Assembly (NCBI GenBank): GCA_028822065.1
Contig: JAPKEL010000012.1
Span: forward strand, 1-43,188
Source of the DNA: Woeseiaceae bacterium
GTDB taxonomy: Bacteria; Pseudomonadota; Gammaproteobacteria; Steroidobacterales; Woeseiaceae
Length of the DNA: 43,188 nucleotides
Reading direction: 5' to 3'
A program made the translations under genes and the position numbers. The notes below the pieces were generated by a model. The model worked only from the letters and a program-made list of their open reading frames with translations, searched no databases and had not been told where the DNA came from. Shown here piece by piece: positions 7,451 through 16,379 of the stretch. Within the stretch, counting starts at the first letter, position 1; each line of letters begins with the position of its first letter.

Positions 7451-7804
7451 TTGAGTAAATTATTTGAAAAAAAATGTAACAATTGCGAAAAAGATGCCAT
7501 TCCATTATCTCACGAAGATATTATTAAATATTTAAAGCAGGTTAATAAAGATTGGGTTTTTGATAAAACCAGTAAGACTATCTGTAGGCATTTTTCTTTT
7601 CCTATATACAGTAGCACTATTGCTTTTGTTAATGCTGTGGCATGGATAGCGGTTAAGGAGGGTCATCATCCGATAATGCAAATTGGTTATGGCTATTGTG
7701 ATATTAGTTTTACAACTAATGCCATTAATGCATTGACTGAAAATGATTTCATTTGCGCTTCTAAAATTGATCATTTAATGGATGAAAGGGATGTCTATGT
7801 ATGA
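7451..7804 (+). CDS. phhB: Pterin-4a-carbinolamine dehydratase-like protein
   Basis: The 117-residue protein matches PhhB/PCD over its whole length: N-terminal 'KKCNNCEKDAIPLS', core 'KEGHHPIMQIGYGYCDISF' with the two conserved catalytic histidines, and 'LTENDFICASKID' near the end. PCD regenerates tetrahydrobiopterin cofactor for phenylalanine hydroxylase. The third catalytic histidine, normally in 'TTH', is Asn here ('TTNAINAL'), which may reduce activity; no hydroxylase gene is in the window. TTG 7451 is preferred to TTG 7427 because AAGAGG at 7437-7442 is well placed. The end overlaps the next gene by eight bases. Confidence 0.82.
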   Translation: MSKLFEKKCNNCEKDAIPLSHEDIIKYLKQVNKDWVFDKTSKTICRHFSFPIYSSTIAFVNAVAWIAVKEGHHPIMQIGYGYCDISFTTNAINALTENDFICASKIDHLMDERDVYV

Positions 7805-8768
7805 TTATAAGGAAATTCTTTTAGCCGCAGAGCGTTTAAAAGGAGTGATTCAGGAAACTCCATTATTTGAATCTGCAGAGCTGAATGAGAGGGTAAAGGG
7901 AAGAATTCTGATTAAGCCTGAATGCCTCCAAAGAACTGGTTCATTTAAGATTAGGGGTGCGTATAACTTAATGTGTCAGTTAAGTGATGCGGAAGCATCC
8001 AGAGGGGTAGTGGCATTTTCATCAGGAAATCATGCGCAGGGAGTTGCTTTAGCTGGAAAACTATTAAATATAAAAACTACCATTGTCATTCCGGAAGATG
8101 CGCCCAGTGCAAAGATTGAAAATACCAAAAAACTAGGCGGTAATGTTATTTTATATGATCGTTACAAAGAAGACCGAGAAGAAATAGCTAAAAAAATTGC
8201 TCTAAACTCAAATTCAACTCTGGTGCCATCCTATGATCATAAAGACATAATTATTGGCCAAGGCACCATGGGTTTGGAAATTATCAAGCAATGTAATGAG
8301 ATGAATGTGACCCTAGATCAGGTATTGATTTGTTGTGGTGGTGGTGGATTGAGCGCAGGATCCTCTCTCGCAATCAAAGGATTATCAGCAAAAACAGATA
8401 TTTATCTCGTGGAACCAGAATACTTTAATGATACTCAGGAGTCATTTTACGCAAAGAAAAGGATTAAAAACCAGACTCATGAAAAATCAATTTGCGATGC
8501 TTTGCTTGCTGAAATCCCAGGTAAAATAACCTTCTCAATTAATCAAGAGTTGGCATCAGATGTGCTGACAGTTTCTGATGCTGAGGTAGAGGAAGCAATG
8601 CGTTTCGCTTTTTTGCATTTAAAAATGGTGGTTGAGCCCGGAGGAGCTGTCGCTTTGGCTGCCATATTGAGCAAAAAAATTGAACTTAAGAATAGAGTTA
8701 CTGCGCTGGTTTTAAGTGGTGGCAATGTTGATCGGGAGCTATTTGACTCAGTACAAAGCATTGGGTGA
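7797..8768 (+). CDS. Threonine/serine dehydratase-like PLP enzyme (fold type II)
   Basis: The 323-residue protein is a catalytic-domain-only member of the threonine dehydratase / serine racemase family. 'TGSFKIRGAYN' carries the PLP-binding Lys51; 'SSGNHAQG', the phosphate-binding glycine loop 'CCGGGGLSAG' and 'LSGGNVD' near the C-terminus are all present. It lacks the C-terminal ACT regulatory domains of biosynthetic IlvA, so it resembles catabolic or short-form enzymes. It would convert threonine (or serine) to a 2-oxoacid and ammonia; serine racemase activity cannot be excluded. ATG 7797 is chosen because GAAAGG lies at suitable distance; ATGs at 7782 and 7791 are alternatives. Translation is probably coupled to phhB. 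Convergent with ilvI. Confidence 0.85.
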   Translation: MYDYKEILLAAERLKGVIQETPLFESAELNERVKGRILIKPECLQRTGSFKIRGAYNLMCQLSDAEASRGVVAFSSGNHAQGVALAGKLLNIKTTIVIPEDAPSAKIENTKKLGGNVILYDRYKEDREEIAKKIALNSNSTLVPSYDHKDIIIGQGTMGLEIIKQCNEMNVTLDQVLICCGGGGLSAGSSLAIKGLSAKTDIYLVEPEYFNDTQESFYAKKRIKNQTHEKSICDALLAEIPGKITFSINQELASDVLTVSDAEVEEAMRFAFLHLKMVVEPGGAVALAAILSKKIELKNRVTALVLSGGNVDRELFDSVQSIG

Positions 8769-8789
8769 TATTTATTTTTTAAGTGGGCT

Positions 8790-10631
8790 TTAAAACATCC
8801 CGCTTTTATCTACCTCTTTATCTTCAATATCATGCCTGTTTGCGATCCATTGCCCGGTAATCATCTTGTCGTAAGTTTGTCCGGGTCCCACCATTGGGTA
8901 AACACCTGCATCAGGATCGATAATAACCTCCAGGAATGCTGGTCCCTTGAAATCAATAAACTCTTTGATTATTTTCTTGAGGTTCGTTTTCTTATCTAAT
9001 TTTTTGCTGAATTCAAAACCATCTGCTTCTGCTGTTTTTGTGAAATCTTTTCTATGCAATGATTTGTCACTAGCTGACATCCTGCCTTTGTAATAAAGTT
9101 TTTGCCACTGTCGGACCATTCCATCACCGAAATTATTGAGTACAAGGATCTTGACTGGTAATTTATAGGTCGTAGCGGTTTCCAATTCGCCTATATTCAT
9201 ACGGATACTCGAATCTCCATCAATATCGATTACCATCCTATTTGGTTGTGCGAATTGAGCACCAATGGCTGCAGGCAACCCAAACCCCATAGTTCCCATA
9301 GAGCCAGAAGTTAGCCATAATCTTGGTTCTTTGTAATCAAAGTATTGTGCTGCCCACATTTGATGTTGCCCTACACCGGTGCTAATAATTGCATTGCCAC
9401 CAGTTAAGGAATTGATTTCTTCTATTACCGCATATGGCTGAATTAGGTTACTTTTTCGATCATAATTTAGTTTATATACCTCTTTAAGCTCAGCGATATG
9501 TGTATGCCATTGATCCAATGATTTTCGGTGAGAGATTTTTTTGCCATAAGCGAGGAGATTGACTAGATCATTCTTTAGTTGACCGACATGATGCCAATCC
9601 ACCTGTTTAACTTTACCAATTTCTGAAATATCCACGTCGAAATGAGCAATTTTCTTTGCATTTGGAGCAAATCCCTTTGGATCACCAGCAACTCTATCAT
9701 CGAATCTAGCGCCAATATTAATTAAAAAATCACAATCATCCACTGCATAATTTGCAGAAGCGGTTCCATGCATGCCTAGCATGTGAAGGGATAATGGTTT
9801 TGTGGTATCACTGGCTCCTAGTGCCATTAGAGTTGTTACAATTGGGATGCCATAAGCTGAAGCGAATGCTTTCATTTCATCACTAGCATTGGCATTGATA
9901 ACGCCACCACCAGCATAAATTAGGGGTCTTTTTGAATCTTTAAGAAGCGCGAAAAACTTTTCACATGTTTTTTCTTCGAGGTTATTATTCATGACTGCAT
10001 TTAATCGATTTCGATAACCCGTCAACGGGAGTGTGCCCGAACCTTTAAACAGACCTTCCCAGTTCTGAATATCTTTTGGTACATCTATTACTACTGGACC
10101 AGGTCTTCCTGTTCGGGCTAATTCAAAAGCAGATCGAATGGTCGATTCCAATAGAGTTGCATCGGTTACTAAAAAAATATGCTTTGAAACGGCACCCATG
10201 ATTGCCGATACAGGCGCTTCTTGGAAAGCATCCGTTCCAATCGCCGTAGTTGGCACTTGACCGCAAATTACTACAATTGGGACTGAATCAGCCATACAAT
10301 CACGGATAGGAGTTACAGTATTTGTAGCACCTGGTCCTGAAGTAACCATCACAACACCGACATCACCGCTTGCCCTGGCATACCCAGAAGCCATAAATCC
10401 TGCACCCTGTTCATTCGCAGGAACAATTAAAGGCATTGGCTGAGTACCATCTACTTTTTTATGGGCATCATTGAACCTAAAAACTGCATCATAGGTTGGT
10501 AAAATTGCCCCTCCACTATAACCAAAGATTGTATCGACATTCTCATCAGCTAAGACTTGCACAATCATATCTGCGCCCATCATTTTCTTTCCGGCAAGTG
10601 GGTGAATTTTAGAGTTTTTAGTTGTATTCAT
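8790..10631 (-). CDS. ilvI: Acetolactate synthase large (catalytic) subunit
   Basis: The 613-residue protein is a ThDP-dependent acetohydroxyacid synthase catalytic subunit, first common step of valine, leucine and isoleucine synthesis. Visible features in order: N-terminal ThDP domain with 'FGYSGGAILP' and catalytic Glu in 'ANEQGAGFMASGYARA', 'VVMVTSGPGATN', the central FAD-binding domain, and the C-terminal ThDP/Mg motif starting 'GDSSIRMN' and ending 'LNN'. It is slightly longer than typical IlvI/IlvB (about 570-590) because of extra residues at the start. The regulatory subunit is encoded divergently 169 bases away instead of directly downstream. No clear ribosome site precedes the chosen ATG. 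Confidence 0.95.
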   Translation of the reverse strand: MNTTKNSKIHPLAGKKMMGADMIVQVLADENVDTIFGYSGGAILPTYDAVFRFNDAHKKVDGTQPMPLIVPANEQGAGFMASGYARASGDVGVVMVTSGPGATNTVTPIRDCMADSVPIVVICGQVPTTAIGTDAFQEAPVSAIMGAVSKHIFLVTDATLLESTIRSAFELARTGRPGPVVIDVPKDIQNWEGLFKGSGTLPLTGYRNRLNAVMNNNLEEKTCEKFFALLKDSKRPLIYAGGGVINANASDEMKAFASAYGIPIVTTLMALGASDTTKPLSLHMLGMHGTASANYAVDDCDFLINIGARFDDRVAGDPKGFAPNAKKIAHFDVDISEIGKVKQVDWHHVGQLKNDLVNLLAYGKKISHRKSLDQWHTHIAELKEVYKLNYDRKSNLIQPYAVIEEINSLTGGNAIISTGVGQHQMWAAQYFDYKEPRLWLTSGSMGTMGFGLPAAIGAQFAQPNRMVIDIDGDSSIRMNIGELETATTYKLPVKILVLNNFGDGMVRQWQKLYYKGRMSASDKSLHRKDFTKTAEADGFEFSKKLDKKTNLKKIIKEFIDFKGPAFLEVIIDPDAGVYPMVGPGQTYDKMITGQWIANRHDIEDKEVDKSGMF

Positions 10632-10800
10632 ATTATTTACGTATTTCGAATAGCTTTGCTGTCTTTTTATTGAGTGTTTACTATATTTTATTACATTGCA
10701 ATAGTATTAAAACTAGGCGAACATCGATATTTACAAAGTAAGTTTATTATAAAAATAATTTATTACTGTTATGTAATTTTTTGAATCAAAAGGACCGGTT

Positions 10801-11319
10801 ATGCGGCATGTTATTTCAGTGATTCTTCAGAATGAAGTTGGTGCACTAACCCGTATGACGGGTTTGTTTTCAACGCGCGGTTATAATATTGAATCACTTA
10901 ATGTTGCTCCCACAGATGATGTAAATTTATCCCGAGTTACCTTGGTGATTACGGGTTCTGATGGAGCTATTGCGCAACTTAATTCTCAACTATCAAAATT
11001 AGTTGATGTAGTCGGTATAAATGACATGACTTTGGGCGATCATTTTGAGCGAGAACTATTAATTATTAAAATTAAACTTACTCAGAAGACGAAAGAAAAA
11101 GTTTATACAGCAATTAAAGAGTATAACGCTGAGGTATTAGATAACTCCATGGATAGCTTTACTATTCAATTAACTGGTGCCAGGGAAATTATTGATAACT
11201 TTATAGGCGTGATAACAACATTAGGAGTCGTTCAGGCGCTCGCTAGAAGTGGCAGTGTTTCGGTTACAAAAGGTGAAATAATTTTATCCTCTTATGCAAA
11301 CCAGAATTTATCAAGTTGA
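10801..11319 (+). CDS. ilvH: Acetolactate synthase small (regulatory) subunit
   Basis: The 172-residue protein has an N-terminal ACT domain (about 1-75, with 'NEVGALTRMTGLFSTRGYNI', the valine-binding and FAD-enzyme-activating region) and the IlvH C-terminal domain ('RELLIIKIK', 'IALARSGSVSVTKGE'-like ending). It confers valine feedback control and full activity on the catalytic subunit. ATG is preceded by AAAAGGA at good spacing. The gene is divergent from ilvI and heads an apparent operon with proB, seven bases downstream, and proA. Confidence 0.95.
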   Translation: MRHVISVILQNEVGALTRMTGLFSTRGYNIESLNVAPTDDVNLSRVTLVITGSDGAIAQLNSQLSKLVDVVGINDMTLGDHFERELLIIKIKLTQKTKEKVYTAIKEYNAEVLDNSMDSFTIQLTGAREIIDNFIGVITTLGVVQALARSGSVSVTKGEIILSSYANQNLSS

Positions 11320-11326
11320 GTGGCCC

Positions 11327-12442
11327 ATGCAGAAAAATAATTTTTTTGGATTTAATCGTCTAGTAATTAAAATAGGTTCAGCGTTATTAATTAATAACGA
11401 CAGCACTGTTAATAAAGCTTGGCTCAAAAGTATTGCCAATGAAATTAATGGCTTACTGTCAAATAAGGTTGAAATACTCATAGTTTCCTCAGGTGCAGTG
11501 GCAATTGGCTGTGGCATTATTGGTAAAAAAAGAACATTAATGAATCTCAATGAATTGCAAGCCGCAGCGGCAATGGGGCAAGCGCAATTAGTTATAGAGT
11601 GGCAGGATGCTTTGAAAGGGATTAATGTTAAGGCTGCACAAATATTATTGACCCCTGATGATACTGAAAACCGTAAACGATTCTTAAATTCAAAAAATAC
11701 ATTACAGGCATTATTAAAATTGAGTGTCGTTCCCATTATCAATGAGAATGACACCGTTGCTACAGATGAATTACGTTATGGTGATAACGATCGTCTAGCC
11801 GCCCGCGTTGCCCAAATGGTAATGGCGGATGGCTTGATTCTTTTGTCAGATGTAGACGGATTATATGAAAGTGATCCAGTTTTGAATAAAAAAGCAAAAC
11901 ATATGCCCAAGATTGATTCTGTAACAGATGATATTTTAATAATGGCTGGGTCTAAGGAGTCAAATTTTGGGAGCGGTGGTATGCTTACAAAATTACATGC
12001 CGCTAAAATAGCTATGCATGCTGGTTGTACGACTATTATCTCGAATGGAGCTCAAGATAAACCAATTTCATATCTTATGGATGGAGGTAAATGTTCTGTC
12101 TTTAAAGCTAAAGAAAGTCCTAGTATTGTTCGAAAGCAATGGTTATTAGGGTTTCTGGACACACGTGGCACTCTTAGTTTGGATAAAGGTGCAGAAGAAG
12201 CTTTAAATCAAGGTGGAAGCCTATTGCCAGTAGGCTTGATTGAAGTCTTGGGTAATTTTGAGCGTGGCGATGTAGTAGTTATAACTGATAAAAAAGGAAA
12301 AGAAATCGGAAAAGGGGTGACAATATACTCATCCATTGAGGCAAGTTTAATTAGAGGGTGTCGATCCGAAGCAATATTGCAGAAATTGGGTTATCAGGGC
12401 AAAGCGGAAATTATTCATAGAGATGATATGGTGCTTTTTTGA
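11327..12442 (+). CDS. proB: Glutamate 5-kinase
   Basis: The 371-residue enzyme phosphorylates glutamate to gamma-glutamyl phosphate, the first proline step. It has the amino-acid-kinase domain (about 8-260; 'VIKIGSALL', 'SSGAVAIGCGI', 'NENDTVATDELRYGDND', 'LLSDVDGLY', 'GSGGMLTKLHAAKIA') and a C-terminal PUA domain (about 280-365), the usual architecture and length. The ATG at 11327 is preferred to the in-frame ATG at 11294, because the protein then begins just before the conserved first strand and does not overlap ilvH by 26 bases. It is followed by proA after 40 bases. Confidence 0.95.
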   Translation: MQKNNFFGFNRLVIKIGSALLINNDSTVNKAWLKSIANEINGLLSNKVEILIVSSGAVAIGCGIIGKKRTLMNLNELQAAAAMGQAQLVIEWQDALKGINVKAAQILLTPDDTENRKRFLNSKNTLQALLKLSVVPIINENDTVATDELRYGDNDRLAARVAQMVMADGLILLSDVDGLYESDPVLNKKAKHMPKIDSVTDDILIMAGSKESNFGSGGMLTKLHAAKIAMHAGCTTIISNGAQDKPISYLMDGGKCSVFKAKESPSIVRKQWLLGFLDTRGTLSLDKGAEEALNQGGSLLPVGLIEVLGNFERGDVVVITDKKGKEIGKGVTIYSSIEASLIRGCRSEAILQKLGYQGKAEIIHRDDMVLF

Positions 12443-12482
12443 TGCGCCAGCCAAACTAATATTGATTTAACAGAGAACAACT

Positions 12483-13751
12483 ATGGGAATTGAAAATATA
12501 AAAGATGTAATGAATGGAATGGGTGTTTTGGCTAAAAATGCAGCAAAAAGATTTGCTCAATCTTCCGATCAGCAAAAGAATTTAGCAATACATTTGATTT
12601 CTGAATCCTTACTAAAAAATGCTGAAAAAATTATAGCAGCAAACAATAAAGATGTTGATGCTGCAAAAAAACGTAATATAGCAGAGCCTATGATAGATAG
12701 ATTATTGCTGAATAATGAGCGAATTGACGCAATGGCTAGCAGTTTAGGAGAAATTATAAAAATTAAAGATCCTATTAATCAGATAATAGATGACTGGGAA
12801 CGTCCGAATGGCTTAAGAATTCAGCGAGTATCCGTACCTTTAGGCGTCATCGGTATTATTTATGAAAGCCGCCCTAATGTAACTTCAGATGCGGCTGCCC
12901 TGTGTATTAAGTCAGGAAATTCGGTCATTCTAAGGGGCGGTTCCGAAAGTTTTGAATCTAATAAGACCATACATGCTTGTTTGTCACAGGCGTTGATGGA
13001 TGCAAATCTTGATCCAAATATTGTCCAGTTTGTTCCAACAAAGGACAGGGAAGCAGTGGGTTATATGCTTTCTTCCATGCATCAATACCTTGATGTCATT
13101 ATACCAAGAGGAGGGAAGAGTCTCGTCAAAAGAGTACAAGATGAGGCTCGTGTTCCTGTGATAGGTCATCTCGAAGGTATTTGTCATGTTTATGTTCATG
13201 AATCCGCAAAAATTAATGCGTCAAAAGAAGTAATTTTAAATGCAAAGATGCGTCGTACTGGCATTTGTGGAGCTGCTGAAACAATTTTGATTGATCGGAA
13301 TATAGCACCAATGATTTTAAAAGATCTGATAAATGATTTGAATAAAGTGGGTTGCGAGGTCAGGGGCGATGACGAAGTAAGAAATTACTCTATAACTGTG
13401 GTGCCAAGTAATGATGATGATTGGTCAACGGAATATCTTGATGCAATTATTTCTTGCAAAATTGTGGAAGATGTTGATGAGGCAATTAAACATATTGAAG
13501 AATTTGGGTCGGGTCATACTGACTGTATAATTGCCGAAAATTCTGATGTTGTGAAAACATTTATCAAGAATGTGGATAGCGCTATTGTAATGCACAATAC
13601 TTCAACTCAATTTGCAGATGGAGGTGAATTTGGAATGGGTGCAGAAATTGGGATAGCTACTGGGCGAATACATGCTAGAGGTCCAGTGGGGGCGATGCAG
13701 TTAACCAGTTACAAATATGTTGTTCACGGAAGTGGCCAAATTAGATCTTAG
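12483..13751 (+). CDS. proA: Gamma-glutamyl phosphate reductase
   Basis: The 422-residue protein belongs to the aldehyde-dehydrogenase superfamily and reduces gamma-glutamyl phosphate with NADPH to glutamate semialdehyde, the second proline step. Key parts are 'IIYESRPNVTSDAAALCIKS', 'IPRGGKSL', the catalytic Cys262 in 'RRTGICGAAETIL' and 'EFGSGHTDCI'. The length is standard. Its position after proB makes a ProBA pair, which channels the labile phosphate intermediate. It converges on the isocitrate dehydrogenase gene with only 12 bases between stop codons. Confidence 0.96.
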   Translation: MGIENIKDVMNGMGVLAKNAAKRFAQSSDQQKNLAIHLISESLLKNAEKIIAANNKDVDAAKKRNIAEPMIDRLLLNNERIDAMASSLGEIIKIKDPINQIIDDWERPNGLRIQRVSVPLGVIGIIYESRPNVTSDAAALCIKSGNSVILRGGSESFESNKTIHACLSQALMDANLDPNIVQFVPTKDREAVGYMLSSMHQYLDVIIPRGGKSLVKRVQDEARVPVIGHLEGICHVYVHESAKINASKEVILNAKMRRTGICGAAETILIDRNIAPMILKDLINDLNKVGCEVRGDDEVRNYSITVVPSNDDDWSTEYLDAIISCKIVEDVDEAIKHIEEFGSGHTDCIIAENSDVVKTFIKNVDSAIVMHNTSTQFADGGEFGMGAEIGIATGRIHARGPVGAMQLTSYKYVVHGSGQIRS

Positions 13752-13763
13752 TTCAAAGGTAAG

Positions 13764-15992
13764 TTAAGCCCTTAATGAGTCGATTGCTTCATTGAATAAG
13801 AGACTTGGACGCATTGCTTTAATCAATAACTGTTCGTCTGGATGATAGTAACCACCAAGGTCTATGCTTTTCCCTTGAGTATTACTTAGCTCTTTTTTAA
13901 TTTTTTCTTCACTGGAAACTAGGGTCTCATAAAGCTTTATAAATATTTCTTGTAAATCTTTATCGGCAGATTGCTCTGCAAGAGCTTTTGACCAATACAT
14001 GGACAAATAGAAGTGGCTGTGACGATTATCAGTTTCACCCACTTTTCTCGATGGAGATTTATTGTTCTCTAGAAACATTGAATTCGCTTGCTCAAGCGCA
14101 TTGGCAATAATTGCAGCTTTTTTATTTTGTGTCTTTTTTGCAAGCTCTTCTATGGATACCATTATTGCTAGGAATTCTCCTAATGAGTCCCATCTTAGGT
14201 GCCCTTCTTGGATAAATTGGGCAACGTGTTTTGGAGCTGATCCACCTGCACCTGTTTCATAGAGTCCGCCTCCAGAAAGAAGCGGCACTATAGATAGCAT
14301 TTTTGCGCTTGTACCCAGTTCTAGGATTGGGAATAAATCAGTTAAATAATCTCTCAATACATTTCCTGTCACTGAAATCACATTTTTCCCAGAATGAATG
14401 ATGCTTAAAGTCTTTTTCATGGCTTCCTGTGGCGAAAGAATGGAAATATCTAATCCTTTAATATCCTCTTTAGCTAAATATTCAGTAACTTTTTTAATTA
14501 ATAAGTTGTCATGAGCTCTATTCTTATCCAGCCAGAAAATGGTTGGTGATTCAGTCAATCTAGCTCTTTCGATAGCCAGTTTGATCCAATTTTTAATCGG
14601 AGCATCTTTTGTTTGGCACATCCGCCATATGTCTCCTTTATTGACAATATGCTCACTCAAAGTTAATCCATTTTCATTACTGACCCTAATTAATCCAGAT
14701 GAGGGAATCTCAAAAGTTTTATCATGAGAACCATATTCTTCAGCTTTTTGAGCCATTAATCCAATATTCGAAACACTCCCCATAGTAGTTACATCAAAAG
14801 CACCGTGTTCCCTACAAAAATTAATTACCTCTTGATAGATAGTTGCGTAACATCTGTCAGGGATAAGGGCGTTAGTATCATGTAATTTTCCATCAGGGCC
14901 CCACATTTGTCCAGACGATCTAATCGCTGCAGGCATTGAAGCATCAATGATTACATTGCTTGGAACATGCAAATTTGTAATACCTTTGTCTGAATCAACC
15001 ATGGCTAATGAGGGTTGATTTTTATAGGTATCAGATAACTCTTTCTCTATTTCTATGCGTTGATTATCAGGCAATCCTCGGATTTTTGAATAAACATCTC
15101 CAATACCATTTTTTGCATCGACACCGATATCTTTGAAAAGTTGTGCATATTTTTTAAAGCATACTGCATAGAAAGTGGTTACTGCATGCCCGAAGATTAT
15201 AGGATCTGAAACTTTCATCATGGTGGCTTTGAGATGTAAGGATAGTAATATATTTTTTTCCTTACTGGATTTAATTTCTTCAGTAAAAAACGCTTTTAGT
15301 TTGCTTGCATTCATTGAAGCCATATCAATGATTTCATTTGCTTGAATTTTAATTTCATCTTTTAGAAGTAGATGCTCATCATCATTATTTATTAGCTTAA
15401 TTTTTAAAGTAACCGGTTCATTTATGACGAGAGATTTTTCTGAAGAGTAAAAATCACCATCTTGCATGTGAGCCACATTTGTTTTCGAGGTGTTTTTCCA
15501 TGCACCCATTTTATGAGGGTGATTTTTAGCAAATTCTTTTACTGCTTCAGCGACTCTTCTATCAGAATTACCTTCCCTTAAAACTGGGTTAACTGCACTA
15601 CCTAGAATTTTTGAGTATTTAATTTTAATATTCGTTTCATTATCATTCTTGGGGTCATCTGGATAGTTTGGAATTAAGTAACCTTGTTTCTGTAATTCAG
15701 ATATTGCGGCTTTTAGTTGAGGAATGGACGCACTAATATTTGGTAGTTTAATTATATTTGCAACTGGATTTTTCACCAAGTCACCAAGTTCTTTCAGGTC
15801 ATCTGTTATTTTTTGTTCCTGATTTAGATTTTCTGGGAAAGTGCAAATTATTCTCGCAGCTAGAGAGATATCGCGAGTCTCCACCTTAATATTGGCAGTT
15901 TCAGTAAATGCTTTAATTATCGGGAGCAATGAATAAGTTGCCAATAATGGAGCTTCATCTGTTTTCGTGTATATTATTTTAGATACAGTCAT
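13764..15992 (-). CDS. icd: NADP-dependent isocitrate dehydrogenase, monomeric type
   Basis: The 742-residue protein is the large monomeric isocitrate dehydrogenase, unrelated in length to the roughly 420-residue dimeric enzyme. Diagnostic stretches are the N-terminal '[20 protein letters not shown]', '[20 protein letters not shown]', '[17 protein letters not shown]' and '[17 protein letters not shown]'. It performs oxidative decarboxylation of isocitrate to 2-oxoglutarate in the TCA cycle and supplies NADPH. This form is common in gammaproteobacteria and some marine groups. No strong ribosome site is seen before the ATG. A small unknown gene in the same direction lies 73 bases upstream. Confidence 0.96.
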   Translation of the reverse strand: MTVSKIIYTKTDEAPLLATYSLLPIIKAFTETANIKVETRDISLAARIICTFPENLNQEQKITDDLKELGDLVKNPVANIIKLPNISASIPQLKAAISELQKQGYLIPNYPDDPKNDNETNIKIKYSKILGSAVNPVLREGNSDRRVAEAVKEFAKNHPHKMGAWKNTSKTNVAHMQDGDFYSSEKSLVINEPVTLKIKLINNDDEHLLLKDEIKIQANEIIDMASMNASKLKAFFTEEIKSSKEKNILLSLHLKATMMKVSDPIIFGHAVTTFYAVCFKKYAQLFKDIGVDAKNGIGDVYSKIRGLPDNQRIEIEKELSDTYKNQPSLAMVDSDKGITNLHVPSNVIIDASMPAAIRSSGQMWGPDGKLHDTNALIPDRCYATIYQEVINFCREHGAFDVTTMGSVSNIGLMAQKAEEYGSHDKTFEIPSSGLIRVSNENGLTLSEHIVNKGDIWRMCQTKDAPIKNWIKLAIERARLTESPTIFWLDKNRAHDNLLIKKVTEYLAKEDIKGLDISILSPQEAMKKTLSIIHSGKNVISVTGNVLRDYLTDLFPILELGTSAKMLSIVPLLSGGGLYETGAGGSAPKHVAQFIQEGHLRWDSLGEFLAIMVSIEELAKKTQNKKAAIIANALEQANSMFLENNKSPSRKVGETDNRHSHFYLSMYWSKALAEQSADKDLQEIFIKLYETLVSSEEKIKKELSNTQGKSIDLGGYYHPDEQLLIKAMRPSLLFNEAIDSLRA

Positions 15993-16065
15993 AATTTATC
16001 TGCTTTAGTGTCATATATATGAGTATGTTTAGGGTGATCCTGAAGCACTTCATCAATTTTTTAAT

Positions 16066-16314
16066 TTATTGGCGTGAGATTTTTTCAATGATTTGTGTGG
16101 GATTATCTGTTTTCCTATAGTACCCATGACGTATTTTCATTTTTTCGTAAGCTGAATCTCTTTCATGCTCGTTATGATACCAGTGTTGCTTAGACCAGTT
16201 TTCACCTAAAAGGTTCCCTAGTGTATCACCCACCGGGAGAGTCATTTTAATACCATAGTTCTTTTTTTTATTTTTGAGCTTGTTGTGAACATTGTGCTGG
16301 TGACAAAAATCCAT
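16066..16314 (-). CDS. Small conserved protein of unknown function
   Basis: The 82-residue product is basic and rich in His, Tyr and Trp, without signal peptide or membrane segment. The core 'WYHNEHERDSAYEKMKIRHGYYRKTDNPTQ' has the look of a short family I recall from other proteobacteria, with a pattern of aromatic residue, 'A-ERD-A', 'M', 'YSR-GD-P' and a final 'EKI'; that recollection is not checked. The ATG has a good ribosome site (AGAGAG). It sits between the MFS carrier and isocitrate dehydrogenase genes on the same strand, and may be co-transcribed with either. No function is assigned. Confidence 0.7.
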   Translation of the reverse strand: MDFCHQHNVHNKLKNKKKNYGIKMTLPVGDTLGNLLGENWSKQHWYHNEHERDSAYEKMKIRHGYYRKTDNPTQIIEKISRQ

Positions 16315-16379
16315 ATTATCTCTCTAATACCACAAATGTGGGCATTATAACTTAGATATTAATTGCTAATCAAAGAGTG

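Noticed and set aside
8769-8800. Hairpin TTTAA/TTAAA between the convergent dehydratase and ilvI genes
   Set aside because: The stem is short, all A/T and has no T run after it in either direction.
10632-10800. Attenuator leader peptide or T-box-like element between ilvI and ilvH
   Set aside because: No run of branched-chain codons, no strong terminator/antiterminator pair and no tRNA-binding motif is visible.
11311-11754. Antisense open frame of 147 codons within proB
   Set aside because: It lies wholly opposite a confident gene, has no recognisable domain and no ribosome site.
16330-16341. CCACAAATGTGG hairpin upstream of the small unknown gene
   Set aside because: Tiny loop and four-to-five base stem without T run; too small to call.
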